From the NCBI GenBank assembly GCA_021229015.1, contig CM037782.1, positions 42,933,224 through 42,997,223 on the forward strand: a DNA stretch of 64,000 nucleotides, written 5' to 3'. Under the pieces are notes generated by a model. That model was not told the origin of the DNA and did no database searches. It saw nothing but the letters and a program-made list of their open reading frames with translations. This stretch comes from Solen grandis (lineage: Eukaryota > Mollusca > Bivalvia > Adapedonta > Solenidae). A program made the translations under genes and the position numbers. Of the stretch, positions 46,671 to 57,871 are shown piece by piece. How positions within the stretch are numbered: the stretch's first letter is position 1; every line of letters starts with the position of its first letter.

Positions 46671-46813
46671 GAAGAAATTTCTTGTGAGCCTGTTAAGATA
46701 TTGTCCAGAAATTAATGAATTGGGTTATGCAGTTCCTCTACTTGTGCATGGTACTGGAGTAGCTATCCATGAGCCTGCACACTGCATGTATAGGGAACCT
46801 ATGGGACACTCAC

Positions 46814-47155
46814 TTTGAGCACAGCAGCAGCATACTCCTGAGTAGCGTTCCTCATGTCCTCTCCATTCACAGACAGAATCTGGTCTCCCTGCATCAGCCT
46901 CGCGTCTGCCTCTGCTGCTCCGCCCTTCACAATATCTGATATGTATACGCCCACATCATTACGTTTCCCAACAATGCTTAGACCGAGCCCTTTCCCTGGC
47001 TTCTTCATCAGCTCAACGGTGAAAATGTCATAGATGTCCTCTTCTTTCACGTGTGTATCATCGCGGAACACAAGTATGTGAACTGTGGCTGGGGTCTGTC
47101 GCAGCACCTGGATTGCATAGTCATGTGTCGCCTCGCGGAGGTTCTCATGGTTAAC
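46814..47155 (-). CDS. MPDZ: MPDZ-like exon: end of PDZ10 and most of PDZ11
   Basis: One hundred and fourteen codons, phase 0 at both ends. Residues 1-31 finish PDZ10 ([33 protein letters not shown]). Then a short KEEDIYDIF linker, strand A FTVELMKK, and PDZ11 with [40 protein letters not shown] and helix [12 protein letters not shown]. The [11 protein letters not shown] motif is diagnostic of PDZ11 in MPDZ and its PATJ equivalent. Helix B of PDZ10 begins with His (class I-like), that of PDZ11 with Gln, suggesting a different ligand preference. Acceptor ACCCCACAG, donor GTGAGT. Confidence 0.95.
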
Positions 47156-47199
47156 CTGTGGGGTGATTGATATCAGTGGTTAATGTTAATATCTAAATA

Positions 47200-48173
47200 C
47201 AGTCTATTCACGATGGAACGAAATGCGATGGAGCGAAATGACGGTGTAATGCGAAGTAATTGCAAGGTCCCGGCCAATATTTGTTCTTTATTCAATGTAA
47301 AAAAGATGCGATGGAATGAATAGGGTGGAACGAAAGATGCACTGGAGCGAAGTATGTATCGAAGGGTGAGAGCGAAACTAGGCTAAGTGCATATATTTAT
47401 ATAAGCACTTGGCCTAGTTTCACTCTCACCCCTCGGTATGTGGTCCGATTTGCTAATTAACAACTGATTAATGACACGTTCGAACGAAGTGCCGGTCAGT
47501 TTTCACACTTACCCGAGTGACACCTGTCACTTGCACGCGTCCGCCATTATATTGTCTGTTATCCTATTTGCACGCCATCCGTGACGTTGATTGTTGCAAA
47601 CTGACATGAACAAGCGAGTTTGTTTGTTTGTTACAAAGATTAATGAGTGATTTTATGTCAAAACTTAATAAGCAGCAGTATAAATATTGGTCTCCAGGTC
47701 TGACTTGTCATTCCATTCTACTTCATGTTAATACGAACATATAAATCTAAGACTACTACAAATACAATTTCATTGAATATCTAATAGCAATATTCTGAGT
47801 AATTCAGTGAAAGACCCAGTTTACCTGGGGGGGGATAACTGGATAAGAATTTTATTAGATATTTTTTCCGAGTAACCTTGTGAAGGGCCCGGGTCATCCG
47901 GGAGGATAACAGGGTAGGAATATCATCGTATAAAAATAAAAAATATAGAGAATCAAATAATGAAACAACATCACAATAAACATATTACGACACAAAATCT
48001 TTACGACAGTACATGGTTTTCGGCAATACATACTAAACACGACATAAACAAACGAGTGAGCGCATAAAGGGATTCTCAATCGTCAATATGAAAGATGCAA
48101 TGGAACGAAATACGCGATGGAACGAAATAAATGCGATTCCCGGGGGCTACTCCGTACCATCGCGAATGGACTG
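47200..48173. mobile_element. TA-flanked inverted-repeat element in an MPDZ-like intron
   Basis: The left end is CAGTCTATTCACGATGGAAC and the right end reversed is CAGTCCATTCGCGATGGTAC, with TA directly outside both. Motifs like ATGGAACGAAATRCGATGG recur inside both ends in opposite orientation. The TA target and CAGT start fit Tc1/mariner or Tigger-type transposons; at 974 bp without a transposase it is non-autonomous. A long hairpin lies inside at 47364-47431. Confidence 0.8.
47364..47431. repeat. Long near-perfect hairpin
   Basis: GGGTGAGAGCGAAACTAGGC and onward pairs with GCCTAGTTTCACTCTCACCC, a stem of about 30 bp with three mismatches and a few-base loop in TATATTTATATA. Inside the TA-flanked element; could be a nested miniature element. 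Confidence 0.85.
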
Positions 48174-48325
48174 TATGTAGCAATTTCCCGTGCTCTAATT
48201 TTCTATGATTTTAAAAACATGTGAAGATGACAGCCCCATTTAAATACACGAAAATATCTTCCTACCCCCAGAATTATAACAACAACAAAAACTTAAAATC
48301 TAAAAGAAGGACATGCCCTGCTTAC

Positions 48326-48409
48326 CTCAAGTATTTGATCCCCTGCCCACAATCGGCCGTCCCTTGCTGCAGCACCATCCTCATATACCTCATGAATAAT
48401 GATCGCTCC
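48326..48409 (-). CDS. MPDZ: MPDZ-like exon: middle of PDZ10
   Basis: Twenty-eight codons, phase 0 at both ends: [28 protein letters not shown]. This near-invariant stretch is the signature of PDZ10 in MPDZ and the matching domain of PATJ. Acceptor CATTTCAG, donor GTAAGC. Confidence 0.96.
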
Positions 48410-48583
48410 CTGAAATGATAACATAATGGTTTCTTCCTAAATGTTGACTTCTTCTTGAAAGTGAATCATAGTAACTATAACCTTTTGAATATTTATTACT
48501 TCTTCACTCTGAAAAAAAAAAAAAAAGTGAAAATAATGACCCTTTCAAAACACTACCAGGTAGTGAGAAAGTGTGACACTTAC

Positions 48584-48747
48584 CAATAAAGTATCAGCAC
48601 CACCAACTATACTGAGGCCTAGTCCAGTCCTGCCTTTCTCTATTGTAATTTTGGTCTCCTGACCTGGAATGATGGGACATGTCAGAGGGTCATATGACCC
48701 AGGCTCTGATACCTGATTGGATGATGAAACGTCTGTTGAGGACTCTC
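48584..48747 (-). CDS. MPDZ: MPDZ-like exon: linker and start of PDZ10
   Basis: Two bases plus 54 codons. A serine-rich linker ([20 protein letters not shown]), then [10 protein letters not shown], the conserved lead-in to PDZ10, strand A TKITIEKG and the loop [16 protein letters not shown]. The acceptor is ATATTCTAG, and the phase (1 in) matches the preceding exon, re-forming a glycine codon. The donor is GTAAGT. Confidence 0.95.
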
Positions 48748-49040
48748 CTAGAATATTAGAAACAAAATGTGCAAACAAATGTGCCATTTTCTATTTAAAT
48801 GTATTTCTTTGTTTCTGTTTTTTTTTTAAAATTCTAATTAAAGGAACAAAACTAAAAGACTTGTTTTATACAATTTTGACATACGATAATAATGAGGTTC
48901 TAACAAATCAAACTGAAATTGCACGTATAGTCACAAACAAACAGTGTGGTTTACATACAGACTGGTTTACAGACTGTTTATTATATTTTTGAAACAAGAC
49001 AAACATTTTACTCATCCAGATACTGGACACAAAGTCATAC

Positions 49041-49164
49041 CTGGGGGGTTAGGTAGATTGATCTGCCCCTGGACGTTATTTTGAGCATATTGAGATCCCT
49101 CTGCGTTGCACTTTCGCACCTTCAACCGCACAGTTCCTTGACTGTTGCGGAGTATTTCTATTGC
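49041..49164 (-). CDS. MPDZ: MPDZ-like exon: end of PDZ9 and linker
   Basis: Forty-one codons plus one base: AIEILRNSQGTVRLKVRKC gives helix B end and the last strand of PDZ9; NAEGSQYAQNNVQGQINLPN is a linker. It continues 51170-51343 in phase 0 (YDK|AIEILRN). Acceptor TTATCTACAG, donor GTATGA. Confidence 0.9.
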
Positions 49165-49204
49165 CTGTAGATAATACACACATGATCCCGACTATTTAGA
49201 CATA

Positions 49205-49230
49205 CACACATATATATATATATATATTTA
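49205..49230 (+). repeat. (TA)n/(CA)n microsatellite
   Basis: A short CACACA tract running into about nine TA units, just upstream (gene sense) of a Tigger-like element on the genomic map. Confidence 0.9.
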
Positions 49231-49917
49231 TAGAGATGAGATTTCAATGAACTTCAAATGCATAAATGAATTAGAAACTAATGATACACCATAAATGTAA
49301 CTCTGATTATACAGACAGATGAGCTTGCCATCTGGAACAGCTAACCAGATACAGTAAAACTTTGTTCGCTCGACACCCGCACGCTCGCCTACCATGTGAC
49401 GGTCGAACATATTTCTCGGTCCCGGCAAATTCCCTATTTATTTTAACTAAATATACAACCCTTGGCTCGACCACCCATCGCTCGATGGCTCGTCACTATC
49501 ATACTGTTCCTTGGTTGATCTTATAGCATAAACAACAATAGTTGGCTCGAACACTTCCTGTATAATAGTCCGTCTGTCTCAGAAGCTTTGAAATTATCAG
49601 TGCGTCTAGGTCATTTTGATTTTTGTCAGGACGGTTCTCACCTTTCTGGCGCGTGATTGCTAATCCTTTGTTCAATCAATTAGGCTAAACAAACTGAGAA
49701 CATGTTGTCGGCCAATTTAAGCATATAATCTGACTTAAAGAGGACCCGAAACTTAATTGCATTTACATAATTATTCGGCGATTGGCCTAGAATTATTAAG
49801 TGCAAACTGGCATACATAATCTCTGAAAATAGCCTTAATTAAAAAGGCAGTATGTTTAATTAAATGAAAATAAAATATTTCACTGCAATCATAATTCCGC
49901 TCTTATTTGAGTAAAAA

Positions 49918-50346
49918 ATGCCAGTGCTGTTACCTGATTCTATAAATGAGGAGCGAAAAATTTTCATATCACTCAATTCTGAGATGTTGCAGTGTACGTC
50001 AGTTTCCGAGCAATCTGGGGAAGGACCCGGCAACGGGGGGATACCTAGATCGGACATGTTTGCTGACAATGCCGAGCAATCTGGGGAAGGACCCGGCAAC
50101 GGGGGGATACCCAGATCGGCAACAGGAAAAAAAGGAATGAAAAGGAAGCTGGAGCAAAAGATCCTGGCAGAAAAATACGAGGCTATAATCGAGGTAGAAA
50201 AGGGACATAAATCTAAGGCAGAATTGCGCGATATGTTCAATGTTCCACGAAACACCTTGGCAGGCTGGATCAAAAAGGCTGCGACAATTAAAGAGGGTTA
50301 TGTAAAGTATGGCCCTAAGATATGGAATTCATGCACATGTTTATGA
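49918..50346 (+). pseudogene. Truncated transposase: CENP-B/Psq-type DNA-binding domain
   Basis: An open frame of 142 codons. The C-terminal half (about residues 72-130) reads KRKLEQKILAEKYEAIIEVE, then GHKSKAELRDMFNVPRNTLA and GWIKKAATIKEGY, the helix-turn-helix found at the N-terminus of pogo/Tigger transposases and CENP-B. The N-terminal half contains a 22-residue tandem duplication (EQSGEGPGNGGIPRS twice). The frame stops soon after the DNA-binding domain; catalytic DDE/D domain absent. If translated it could bind element ends without cutting. Confidence 0.75.
50008..50119 (+). repeat. 66-bp in-frame tandem duplication
   Basis: GAGCAATCTGGGGAAGGACC recurs at 50008 and 50074; about 48 bp of each unit is almost identical. 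It keeps the frame of the transposase remnant and is G/C-rich against AT-rich surroundings. Confidence 0.9.
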
Positions 50347-50931
50347 GTACATTTTGATACATGACTTGGCTCGAACAACCGATGGCTCGCCCTTTTTTTT
50401 TCAGTCCCTAGCGTGTTCGAGCGAACTAAGTTTTACTGTATATACTACAGAACTCACTTCAAAAACTTACCTACACAGTTTACCTTCTTTTACAAAAAAA
50501 AAATTTCAAATGATCAAAATATTAAAAAATGTTTGCGCAATATAATAGAGAGTTAAATGGCAGGATAACATTATTTATCATATGACATTATGCTCAAACA
50601 GCTGTTTCTGGTTTCATATAACCATTACAGATTTTCTTATAATTAACACATTACATATAACATTTAAGATGAATTACATCACTCCATGTCATGTGCATCT
50701 ATTCTATATATATGCATAGAGTGTTGAACTTGAACAGCTTGATTAAATGTGTTAGATGCAGCTAAAAAAGATGCATGATGTTTAAATTGTATAAGAAATT
50801 CACTTTTATTTAAACTATTTCCTTGGTGGTAGATTACAATAGAAATTTGTTCACAGGCATTCAGTTATTTTTTTTGGTCAGTATACGTCATATGATAAAA
50901 AGAATCTGACATGAATTTTACCAAACTCCTT

Positions 50932-50983
50932 TATGAAAATGTTATGAAGCTCACCAGAGGCTCGCTTAATAACATTTTCATGA
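50932..50983. repeat. Short hairpin
   Basis: TATGAAAATGTTATGAAGC pairs with GCTTAATAACATTTTCATGA, stem about 19 bp with one or two mismatches, loop TCACCAGAGGCTC. Intronic, origin unknown. Confidence 0.7.
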
Positions 50984-51169
50984 ACTCTAGGAAAAATTTG
51001 ATATGAAATAACAATTCATGTCTGATCCTATATATATGGAATACCATTTTTTAACCAAAGAGTTTTCTTCATTAGAAAGCTATACCAGGTATACAAGCAA
51101 GATCACATTATGACGATAGTCATGTGGTATATCAGAAAACTCAATAATCATGTACAACAGAGAGCTCAC

Positions 51170-51343
51170 CTTGTCATAATGTACATCAGTGAGGTTCTTA
51201 TCCTGGACCTCCAGGATCTGGTCGCCAACCGACAGCTGCTTGTCATTATCTGCTACGCCACCAAGTGTGATACTGCGTACATAGATCCCCTGCCGTCCAC
51301 CCCGTGACTCTTCAATAATAGCAAAACCTAGGCCTTTTGGTCC
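51170..51343 (-). CDS. MPDZ: MPDZ-like exon: most of PDZ9
   Basis: Fifty-eight codons, phase 0 at both ends: GPKGLGFAIIEESRGGRQGI, YVRSITLGGVADNDKQLSVG, DQILEVQDKNLTDVHYDK. It carries the carboxylate loop GLGF and strands 2-5 of a PDZ domain. Strand A lies at the end of the previous exon (VIQVINLVK). A domain between PDZ8 and PDZ10 exists in MPDZ; as I recall PATJ lacks a recognisable one, so this favours MPDZ type. The acceptor is TTCATTCCAG, the donor GTGAGC. Confidence 0.93.
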
Positions 51344-51889
51344 CTGGAATGAACATTTAAGCTGCTTCATATCTTAAAATATAAGATTTTAGGATCATAT
51401 TTTTCAGTTTAATCAAAATCATATCTTTCCAAATGGCGAACACAAATGTAATGACAAATACTGGAATTCACATATGCAAAGGAACCATTTTCATATGAAG
51501 AAAAAAAGACAAATCAGTAAAACACCAGGCATACATTGTTCAACCAATACCAATATTATAAACTAGACTCTTGATCAGAGTCATAGACCCAGGATTACAT
51601 GTGAGAGTAATTAAACTATAAATATTTCTTGCAAACTACATAAGACATAATAACTTCCTTATTGCTTTCTTCCCAGATATATTCATAATCCAGTTTCCTT
51701 TACAAACAAATCTATTGGGCTAGATTTTATCAATTCCAAGATTGCCAAAATCAATATCTTCACCAAAGTTTGCCTGAGCACACTCTCTCCTGTACATACT
51801 AATTAAAGACTGGGTGTAAGGCTACAATCAGACAAACCATTTATCAACATTTGAATAGCGTTCTCCAATTTATGCCTCATCTTGAAAAC

Positions 51890-52515
51890 TGCAACACACA
51901 ACTGGTCTTGAACTTTAAACAGCAGTTGGGCATCTTCTGGTTTTGAAACTGTGATATGCATGAGGTCATGAAAACAACATATAATGGTCTTGTACAATGT
52001 AACAGGCACCTGATCTTGAAAACTAAATAAAAACACCTGGTCTTGAATACTGATACAATCGTTTGGTCTTGTACCCTGTTACAAGCATCTGTCTTGGCAC
52101 CTGGTCTTGAAAACTGTTACAGGCACTTGGTCTTGAAAACTAGTACAGGCATCTGGTCTTGGCAATTGGTCTTGAAAACTGTTACAGGCACCTGGTATTG
52201 GTACATGATCTTGAAAACTGTTAGAAGCAACTGGTCTTTGCATTTGGTCTTGAAAACTATTACAGTCACATGGTCTTGGCACCTGGTCTTGGCACCTGTG
52301 ACAGGCACTTGGTCTTGAAAACTGTTACAGGCACTTGGTCTTGAAAACTGTTACAGGCACCTGGTCTTGAAAACTGTTACAGGCAACTGGTCTTGGCATT
52401 TGGTCTTGACAACTGTCAAAGGCACTTTGTCTTGAAAACTGTTACAGGTGCTTGGTCTTGAAAACTGTAACAGGCACCTCGTCTTGAAAACTGTTACAGG
52501 CAACTGGTCTTGAGG
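51890..52515 (+). repeat. Minisatellite with 26-27 bp unit
   Basis: About twenty degenerate units of the pattern CTGGTCTTGAAAACTGTTAC plus AGGCAC, with interspersed shorter CTTGGCA variants. The open frames on both strands here (for example 52043-52318) are repeat translations. Located about 550 bp from the PDZ9 exon. Confidence 0.9.
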
Positions 52516-52655
52516 ACTTCTGAAAATGATCCTTTTCCTCCAAAATTTAATGTGATATGTACTTTTGAGTGAAAAATACAAACAAAACCAATAGTGCAGG
52601 TCTATCATTAGGCACTCCCTTATAAACAAATGGCAATACAAAATGACTTGACTAT

Positions 52656-52750
52656 TTGAGTTTACCGTTGCTTCGACAGTATTTCAGTCATATAGCGACA
52701 TCCAGCTAATTACAGGTGGAGGAAGACCCCGAATACACGGGCAATAAAAA
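52656..52750 (-). repeat. Truncated SINE
   Basis: GTTTACCGTTGCTTCGACAG and ATTTCAGTCATATAGCGACA are the reversed 3' end of the SINE at 17998-18240; the tRNA head is absent. Confidence 0.7.
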
Positions 52751-53323
52751 ATGGTTCAAACCATGGATCCAAAATATGTAATTTGCTCATGGCTGTTCAT
52801 GGATGAAATAAACTGTAGGTATAACATTGACCAATACAATGCAGCATCTAAGTGTGGAAACCAAATATTATAATGGATACACACAACTAGGGGCGTAGAT
52901 ACCATGTCATACGACTGGAGTGACATGTATTACAGAATCATGTGACACTGTTGGTTATTGTGTCACATCCTGTCACATGCATGACACAGGATGTGCCACC
53001 TGGTGCAGTCTTATTTGCTTCAAATCATTGTGTGTTGTAATGCTGTATAAATGTAAGTTGTATTTTGACAAAGGCTGAGAAATACAGGTTACTTTCAATT
53101 AATAAAGGGCTGTATATCTGGCAGCATGTTACCAACCCAACTATCTAGATATCATGAACATCCATAGACAATGACATAAGATGGACACAGGGTGATCAGA
53201 TGGACAATGACGTAAGACGGACACAAATGTTATAAGACGGGACACAGTGATCAGAAGAGCAAGAACAGCTAAAAACTGGCTTAAATGAGAAAAATGGAAA
53301 AAAAACAACAAAAAAAACCCCAA

Positions 53324-54050
53324 AAAACAAGAGGGCCATGATGGCTCTGAATCGCTCACCTGATTATAAATGTGCAACATATGTTGGATTTTTCATATTG
53401 ACCTACTTTTTGACATCACATGACCCACTTTCAAGCTTGACCAAGATTTATGGAAACAAACATTCTGACCAGGTTTCATAAAGATTGGGCCAAAAATGTT
53501 GCATCTAGAGTGTTAACAAGGTTTTTCTAAGATTTGACCTCATGACCTACTTTTTGACCCCACATGACCCAAATTCGAACTTGTCCAAGATTTTATGGGG
53601 AGAAACATTCTGACCAAGTTTCATGAAGATTGGGCCAAAAATGTGGCCTCTAGAGTGTTAACAAGGTTTTACTAAGATTTGACCTCATGACCTACTTTTT
53701 GACCCCACATGACCCAAATTCAACCTTGTCCAAAAGTTTATGAAAACAAACATTCTGACCACTTTCATAAAGATTGGACCAAAAATGTGGCCTATAGAGT
53801 GTTAACAAGGTTTTACTAAGATTTGACCTTTTGACCTACTTTTTGACTCAACATGACCCAAATTCGAACTTGTCCAAGATTTTATGGAGACAAACATTCT
53901 GACCAAGTTTCATGAAGATTGGCCAAAAAATATGGCCTCTAGAGTGTTAACAAGCCAAATTGTTGACGACGAACGACACACGACGGATGACGGATGAAGG
54001 GCGATCACAAAAGCTCACCTTGAGCAAGTTGTGCTCAGGTGAGCTCAAAA
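53324..54050 (-). mobile_element. Hairpin-ended tandem-core element I
   Basis: Low end AACAAGAGGGCCATGATGGC with CTCACCTGATTATAAATG; high end GACGACGAACGACACACGAC and AGCTCACCTTGAGCA with GTGCTCAGGTGAGCTC. About four units of the 145-bp core also seen at 4652-5544. Confidence 0.88.
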
Positions 54051-55306
54051 CACGACAGAACATAGTAACAGTACCAGTCTGAGCAATACTTCTGATTTTA
54101 GAAATCTGACAAAACCATTTGTGGAGTATCAGGCTGAGGTTATGCAAAATAAAATGGATCTATTCAGTGAATGCCTTAGCACGAGAGATAATGCTGGTCT
54201 GGTACTGAGCAGCAGACGACTCTTCTATGTATACACACAGCAGCCTGTAATGACAGAAGCTAGACAAGCAGTGGATTGATGTCTTCCTGGAAAATGGAAG
54301 CTGGTCCCCCAGAGAACTGTGCTAAATGATACAGTACGGCAGTCATTATCACTTACTTTCTACACCCACACATCTAGAGGAAATGACATCTAGCTAGCAG
54401 ATATGACATACTAGACGTCAAAACAAAATTAATTTCCATCTACAAGACAGTTGCATACTCTTCTTTACAATGCCATCTCTTTTATCAACTGCCATAAACC
54501 CCATTGAGACTCCTGAGAAAAACTTGTCATCACAACTGGGTTCAATCATGCAAGCTTTCAATTGATCAAGACTGTTTCTATACAGTCTTCCAACTGATCA
54601 TGAAAGGAAAAACATCAATATGGAAGTAAGTTAAACTTGAATCCACCATGGATGTCTTCATTTATATTTTTCCCTCAAAGAAATCCATTATACAACAAGA
54701 TTTCAAAAGAAGGAAGATGAAACGTCATGAATATAAACCTGAAGCCAATCACCACCAGCCAGTCTAGCCGAACCCGACATGGAGGTCAGAAGGGGCGGAG
54801 TTGGGGGAGATTAATCAGTCTCTCATGGTCAGTTTAAGGAGAGAAAGAAAATAGATGATCTTCAGATTTTGTTAATAAAAATCAACTGAAACTGAGTGAT
54901 ATTTCCTCAATAGGAGTTCCAAGATAACATTGATAGGATATTGCCAGTGTAGTCTTAAGTATCAAATTTCAGTTTTTAATATAAAGGGGGAAAATCAATA
55001 CACACAGTTTAATACTGATATCTACTTTAAGCCTATTTTTTTCCAAACCAAATAAGATAAAAACTCAACAATAAATATAGACATCAGAGCCCTTCATAAT
55101 GTCCTTGATCAGGTGAGCTTTCATTCTATACCTTGAACATGATTGTACCTTGAGGCTTGGTCTCTGATATTCATGATGTTATTAATATACTTAAGATTGA
55201 TACCACTGATATTTTAACATTATTAATATAACCTTGTAGACAAAATACAAATACAAGTACCAGATGCAGGGCAGGGATAAAATGCACTTAAATGGACTGT
55301 GACATA

Positions 55307-57681
55307 CACTATAGCCCCGTTACAATGCTCCCAGGAATAACGCTATTCTCAGTTCAATGCAGGGTCTCCATGGACCCCGTAATATTCTTTAAAATTTTAA
55401 ACATGTTCATATTTGGTATATTTTTCGTATTATTTTCCAATTTATTTTTTTTAAAAAAACAACAGCGGTATTTAGTTTACTGATTACCTGTTGTGTTTTC
55501 CCACATCCGCTGCAGGCCAGTCACCCCTAATAATGAATGCATGAGCGATGGCAAACTGTCACAAATCAAAACATCTAAGATGTGGTTATAGTTCAATTTT
55601 CTGTCGACTCATTTTGCTCAAGGGACAAACACATGCCCAAACAGACAGTTTCCAGTCGTCCCCTGATTACAACCTCTCACTGCAGGCTATAATCAGTCAC
55701 CCTAAACTAGCACCCATCAGCGCGTGAGGGATGGCAAACTGCCATAAATCGAAACAATTAAGATGCCTTTATCGTTCACTCTTCCGTTGATTCCATTTAC
55801 TCAAGGGGCAAACACAAGCCAATTAACCGTATAAGTATCCGACAGTTGTTAATTGGAATTAGTGTTTGTTCTTAACACCATTCATAAATAGCGTTAGCAA
55901 ACTTGTCACCTCCATAAAGGTGTTATCGTTTGATTTTCTCACAACTCGAGGCAATATAACGCTGGTCAGGATTTTTTTATTTCTGCGTTTCACTACACAC
56001 GAGTATTTTCTTCTGACTCAAAAATTCATAAAAACAGTATCACGCAGACAATAAAATTGGGAAATAATAGGGAAATCGCCAAAACCACAACCAATAACGA
56101 TGAAAATAAAATAGTGAAGCGCTTAAAGCAACCCACGCTAAGGGAGATAATGCATGAAGGAACATTTTGTAAATAACGCAAATAATATTAAAACTGATCG
56201 GAAAACTGTTAGTATATTTTTTATTTATGTTCTTATAAAAAGAAAAAGGTAAGTTTGGCAAATAAAAAACAATATAAAAGCCAAAAACTTAGATAAGAAT
56301 AAAGCTAAAATGGAAAAGTGATTCTAATGTCATCACTTGCTGTCTGCAGTTTAAAATTGAAAGTAACTTTCAGATTACTGAAATAAAAAGCATCAAGGTA
56401 AAAAAGATTTGGTTTAATAAATTTGCAAGAAAATGGCTTCCAAACAAAAACAAGAGAGTAATGATGGCCCTGAATCGCTCACCTGATTATAAATGAGCAA
56501 CATATGTTTGATTTTTCATATTGACCTACTTTTTGACCCAACATGACCCACTTTTGAACTTGTCCAAGATTTTATGGAAACAGACATTCTGACCAAGTTT
56601 CATGAAGATATGGTCAAAAATATGGCCTATGGAGTGTAAACAAGGTTTTTTTCTAAGATTTGACCTCAGGACCTACTTTTTGACCCCATATGGCCCAAAT
56701 TCGAACTTAACCAAGATTTTATGGAAACAGACATTCTGACCAAGTTTCATGAAGATAGGGCCAAAAATGTGGCATCTAGTGTTAACAAGGTTTTTCTAAG
56801 ATTTGACTTTTTGACCCCACATGACCCAAATTCGAACTTGTCCAAGATTTTATGGAAACAAACATAAAGATTGGGCCAAAAATGTGGCCTCTAGAGTAAT
56901 AAGGTTTTTCTAAGATTTGACCCTGTGACCTACTTTTTGACCCCACATGACCCAAATTCAATCTTGTCCAAGATTTTATAGAAAAAGACATTCTGACCAA
57001 GTTTCATGAAGATTGAGCCAAAAATGTGGCCTCTAGAGTGTTAACGTTTTACTAAGATTTGACCTCGTGACCTACTTTCTGACCCCACATGACCCAAAGT
57101 CGAACTTGTCCAAGATTTTATGGAGAGAAACATTCTGACCAAGTTTCATGAAGATTGGGCCAAAAATGTGGCCTCTAGAGTGTTAACAAGGTTTTTATAA
57201 GATTTGACCTCGTGACCTACTTTTTGACCCCACATGACCCAAAGTCCAAGATTTTATGGAGACAAACAATCTGACCACGTTTCATGAAGATTGGCCTAAA
57301 AATATTGCCTCTAGCGTGTTAACAAGCCAAATTTTTGACGATGCACGACGGACGCCGGGCCATCACAAAAGGTCACCCTTGAGTACGTTGTGCTCAGGTG
57401 AGCTAACAATATGGCAATGTGAGTGGGAAGGTGCCGTAACTTCTATTATGCATAATATTAAATAGAAAATGATTAGGAATAACATTTTATAAGGATTACC
57501 AATTAATAACACATCATACTACTTGGAAAATGACAGCGGCACACATTTAACCTGCAATAAGGAAAAGTTAGTGGGTGGGGTGTGCTAATTTCTATATTGC
57601 TAAAATTCTATAACGCTCTTCACTCATTCTGCAGGTTGCTACTGTGGACCCCTTAAACCGCATTATAGCAAGACTACAGTG
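55307..57681. mobile_element. TA-flanked inverted-repeat element hosting element J
   Basis: The left end CACTATAGCCCCGTTACAAT and the right end reversed CACTGTAGTCTTGCTATAAT agree at about three quarters of positions; TA flanks both. Both ends also contain TGGACCCC. The left part carries two diverged direct repeats with CTGCAGGC and GGCAAACTG about 170-180 bp apart. Without element J (56446-57406) it would be about 1.4 kb. No transposase recognised; assignment to a mariner/Tigger-like group is tentative. Confidence 0.45.
56446..57406 (-). mobile_element. Hairpin-ended tandem-core element J
   Basis: Low end AAACAAGAGAGTAATGATGG then CCCTGAATCGCTCACCTGAT; high end GACGATGCACGACGGACGCC and TTGTGCTCAGGTGAGCT. 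Core units of about 145 bp, some shortened, identical in type to 53324-54050 and 4652-5544. Confidence 0.88.
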
Positions 57682-57871
57682 TATTTTGTATTGTTGCACA
57701 AAAGATATTTGAGATCAGCATGGTCCAGTGGCAGTGTTCATTAACTATAGATAAGAAGTTTGGGGTTCTGGCTGGAAGCAGGATTTTTCAAAACTTTCAA
57801 AATTATGGTACATCCCTGGAACTGTTGTGAGGGATTTTATGGTAAAATCAACATAATAAATATGTTAAAAT

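Larger units (their letters stand above)
49352..50438. mobile_element. Tigger/pogo-like transposon, internally deleted
   Basis: The left end is CAGTAAAACTTTGTTCGCTC and the right end reversed is CAGTAAAACTTAGTTCGCTC, an inverted repeat of about 25 bp with one or two mismatches. TA lies directly outside both ends (49350-49351 and 50439-50440). GGCTCGA motifs recur inside both ends. It carries the 5' part of a transposase-like ORF with a CENP-B type helix-turn-helix but no DDE catalytic region, so it is a non-autonomous deletion derivative. Confidence 0.9.

Noticed and set aside
52043..52641. Long ORFs on both strands with repeating peptides
   Set aside because: They come from the 26-bp minisatellite, which happens to lack stops.
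54690..54840. GC-richer segment near 54.75 kb considered as an exon
   Set aside because: Minus-strand frames are broken by stops and no phase-compatible splice pair was found.
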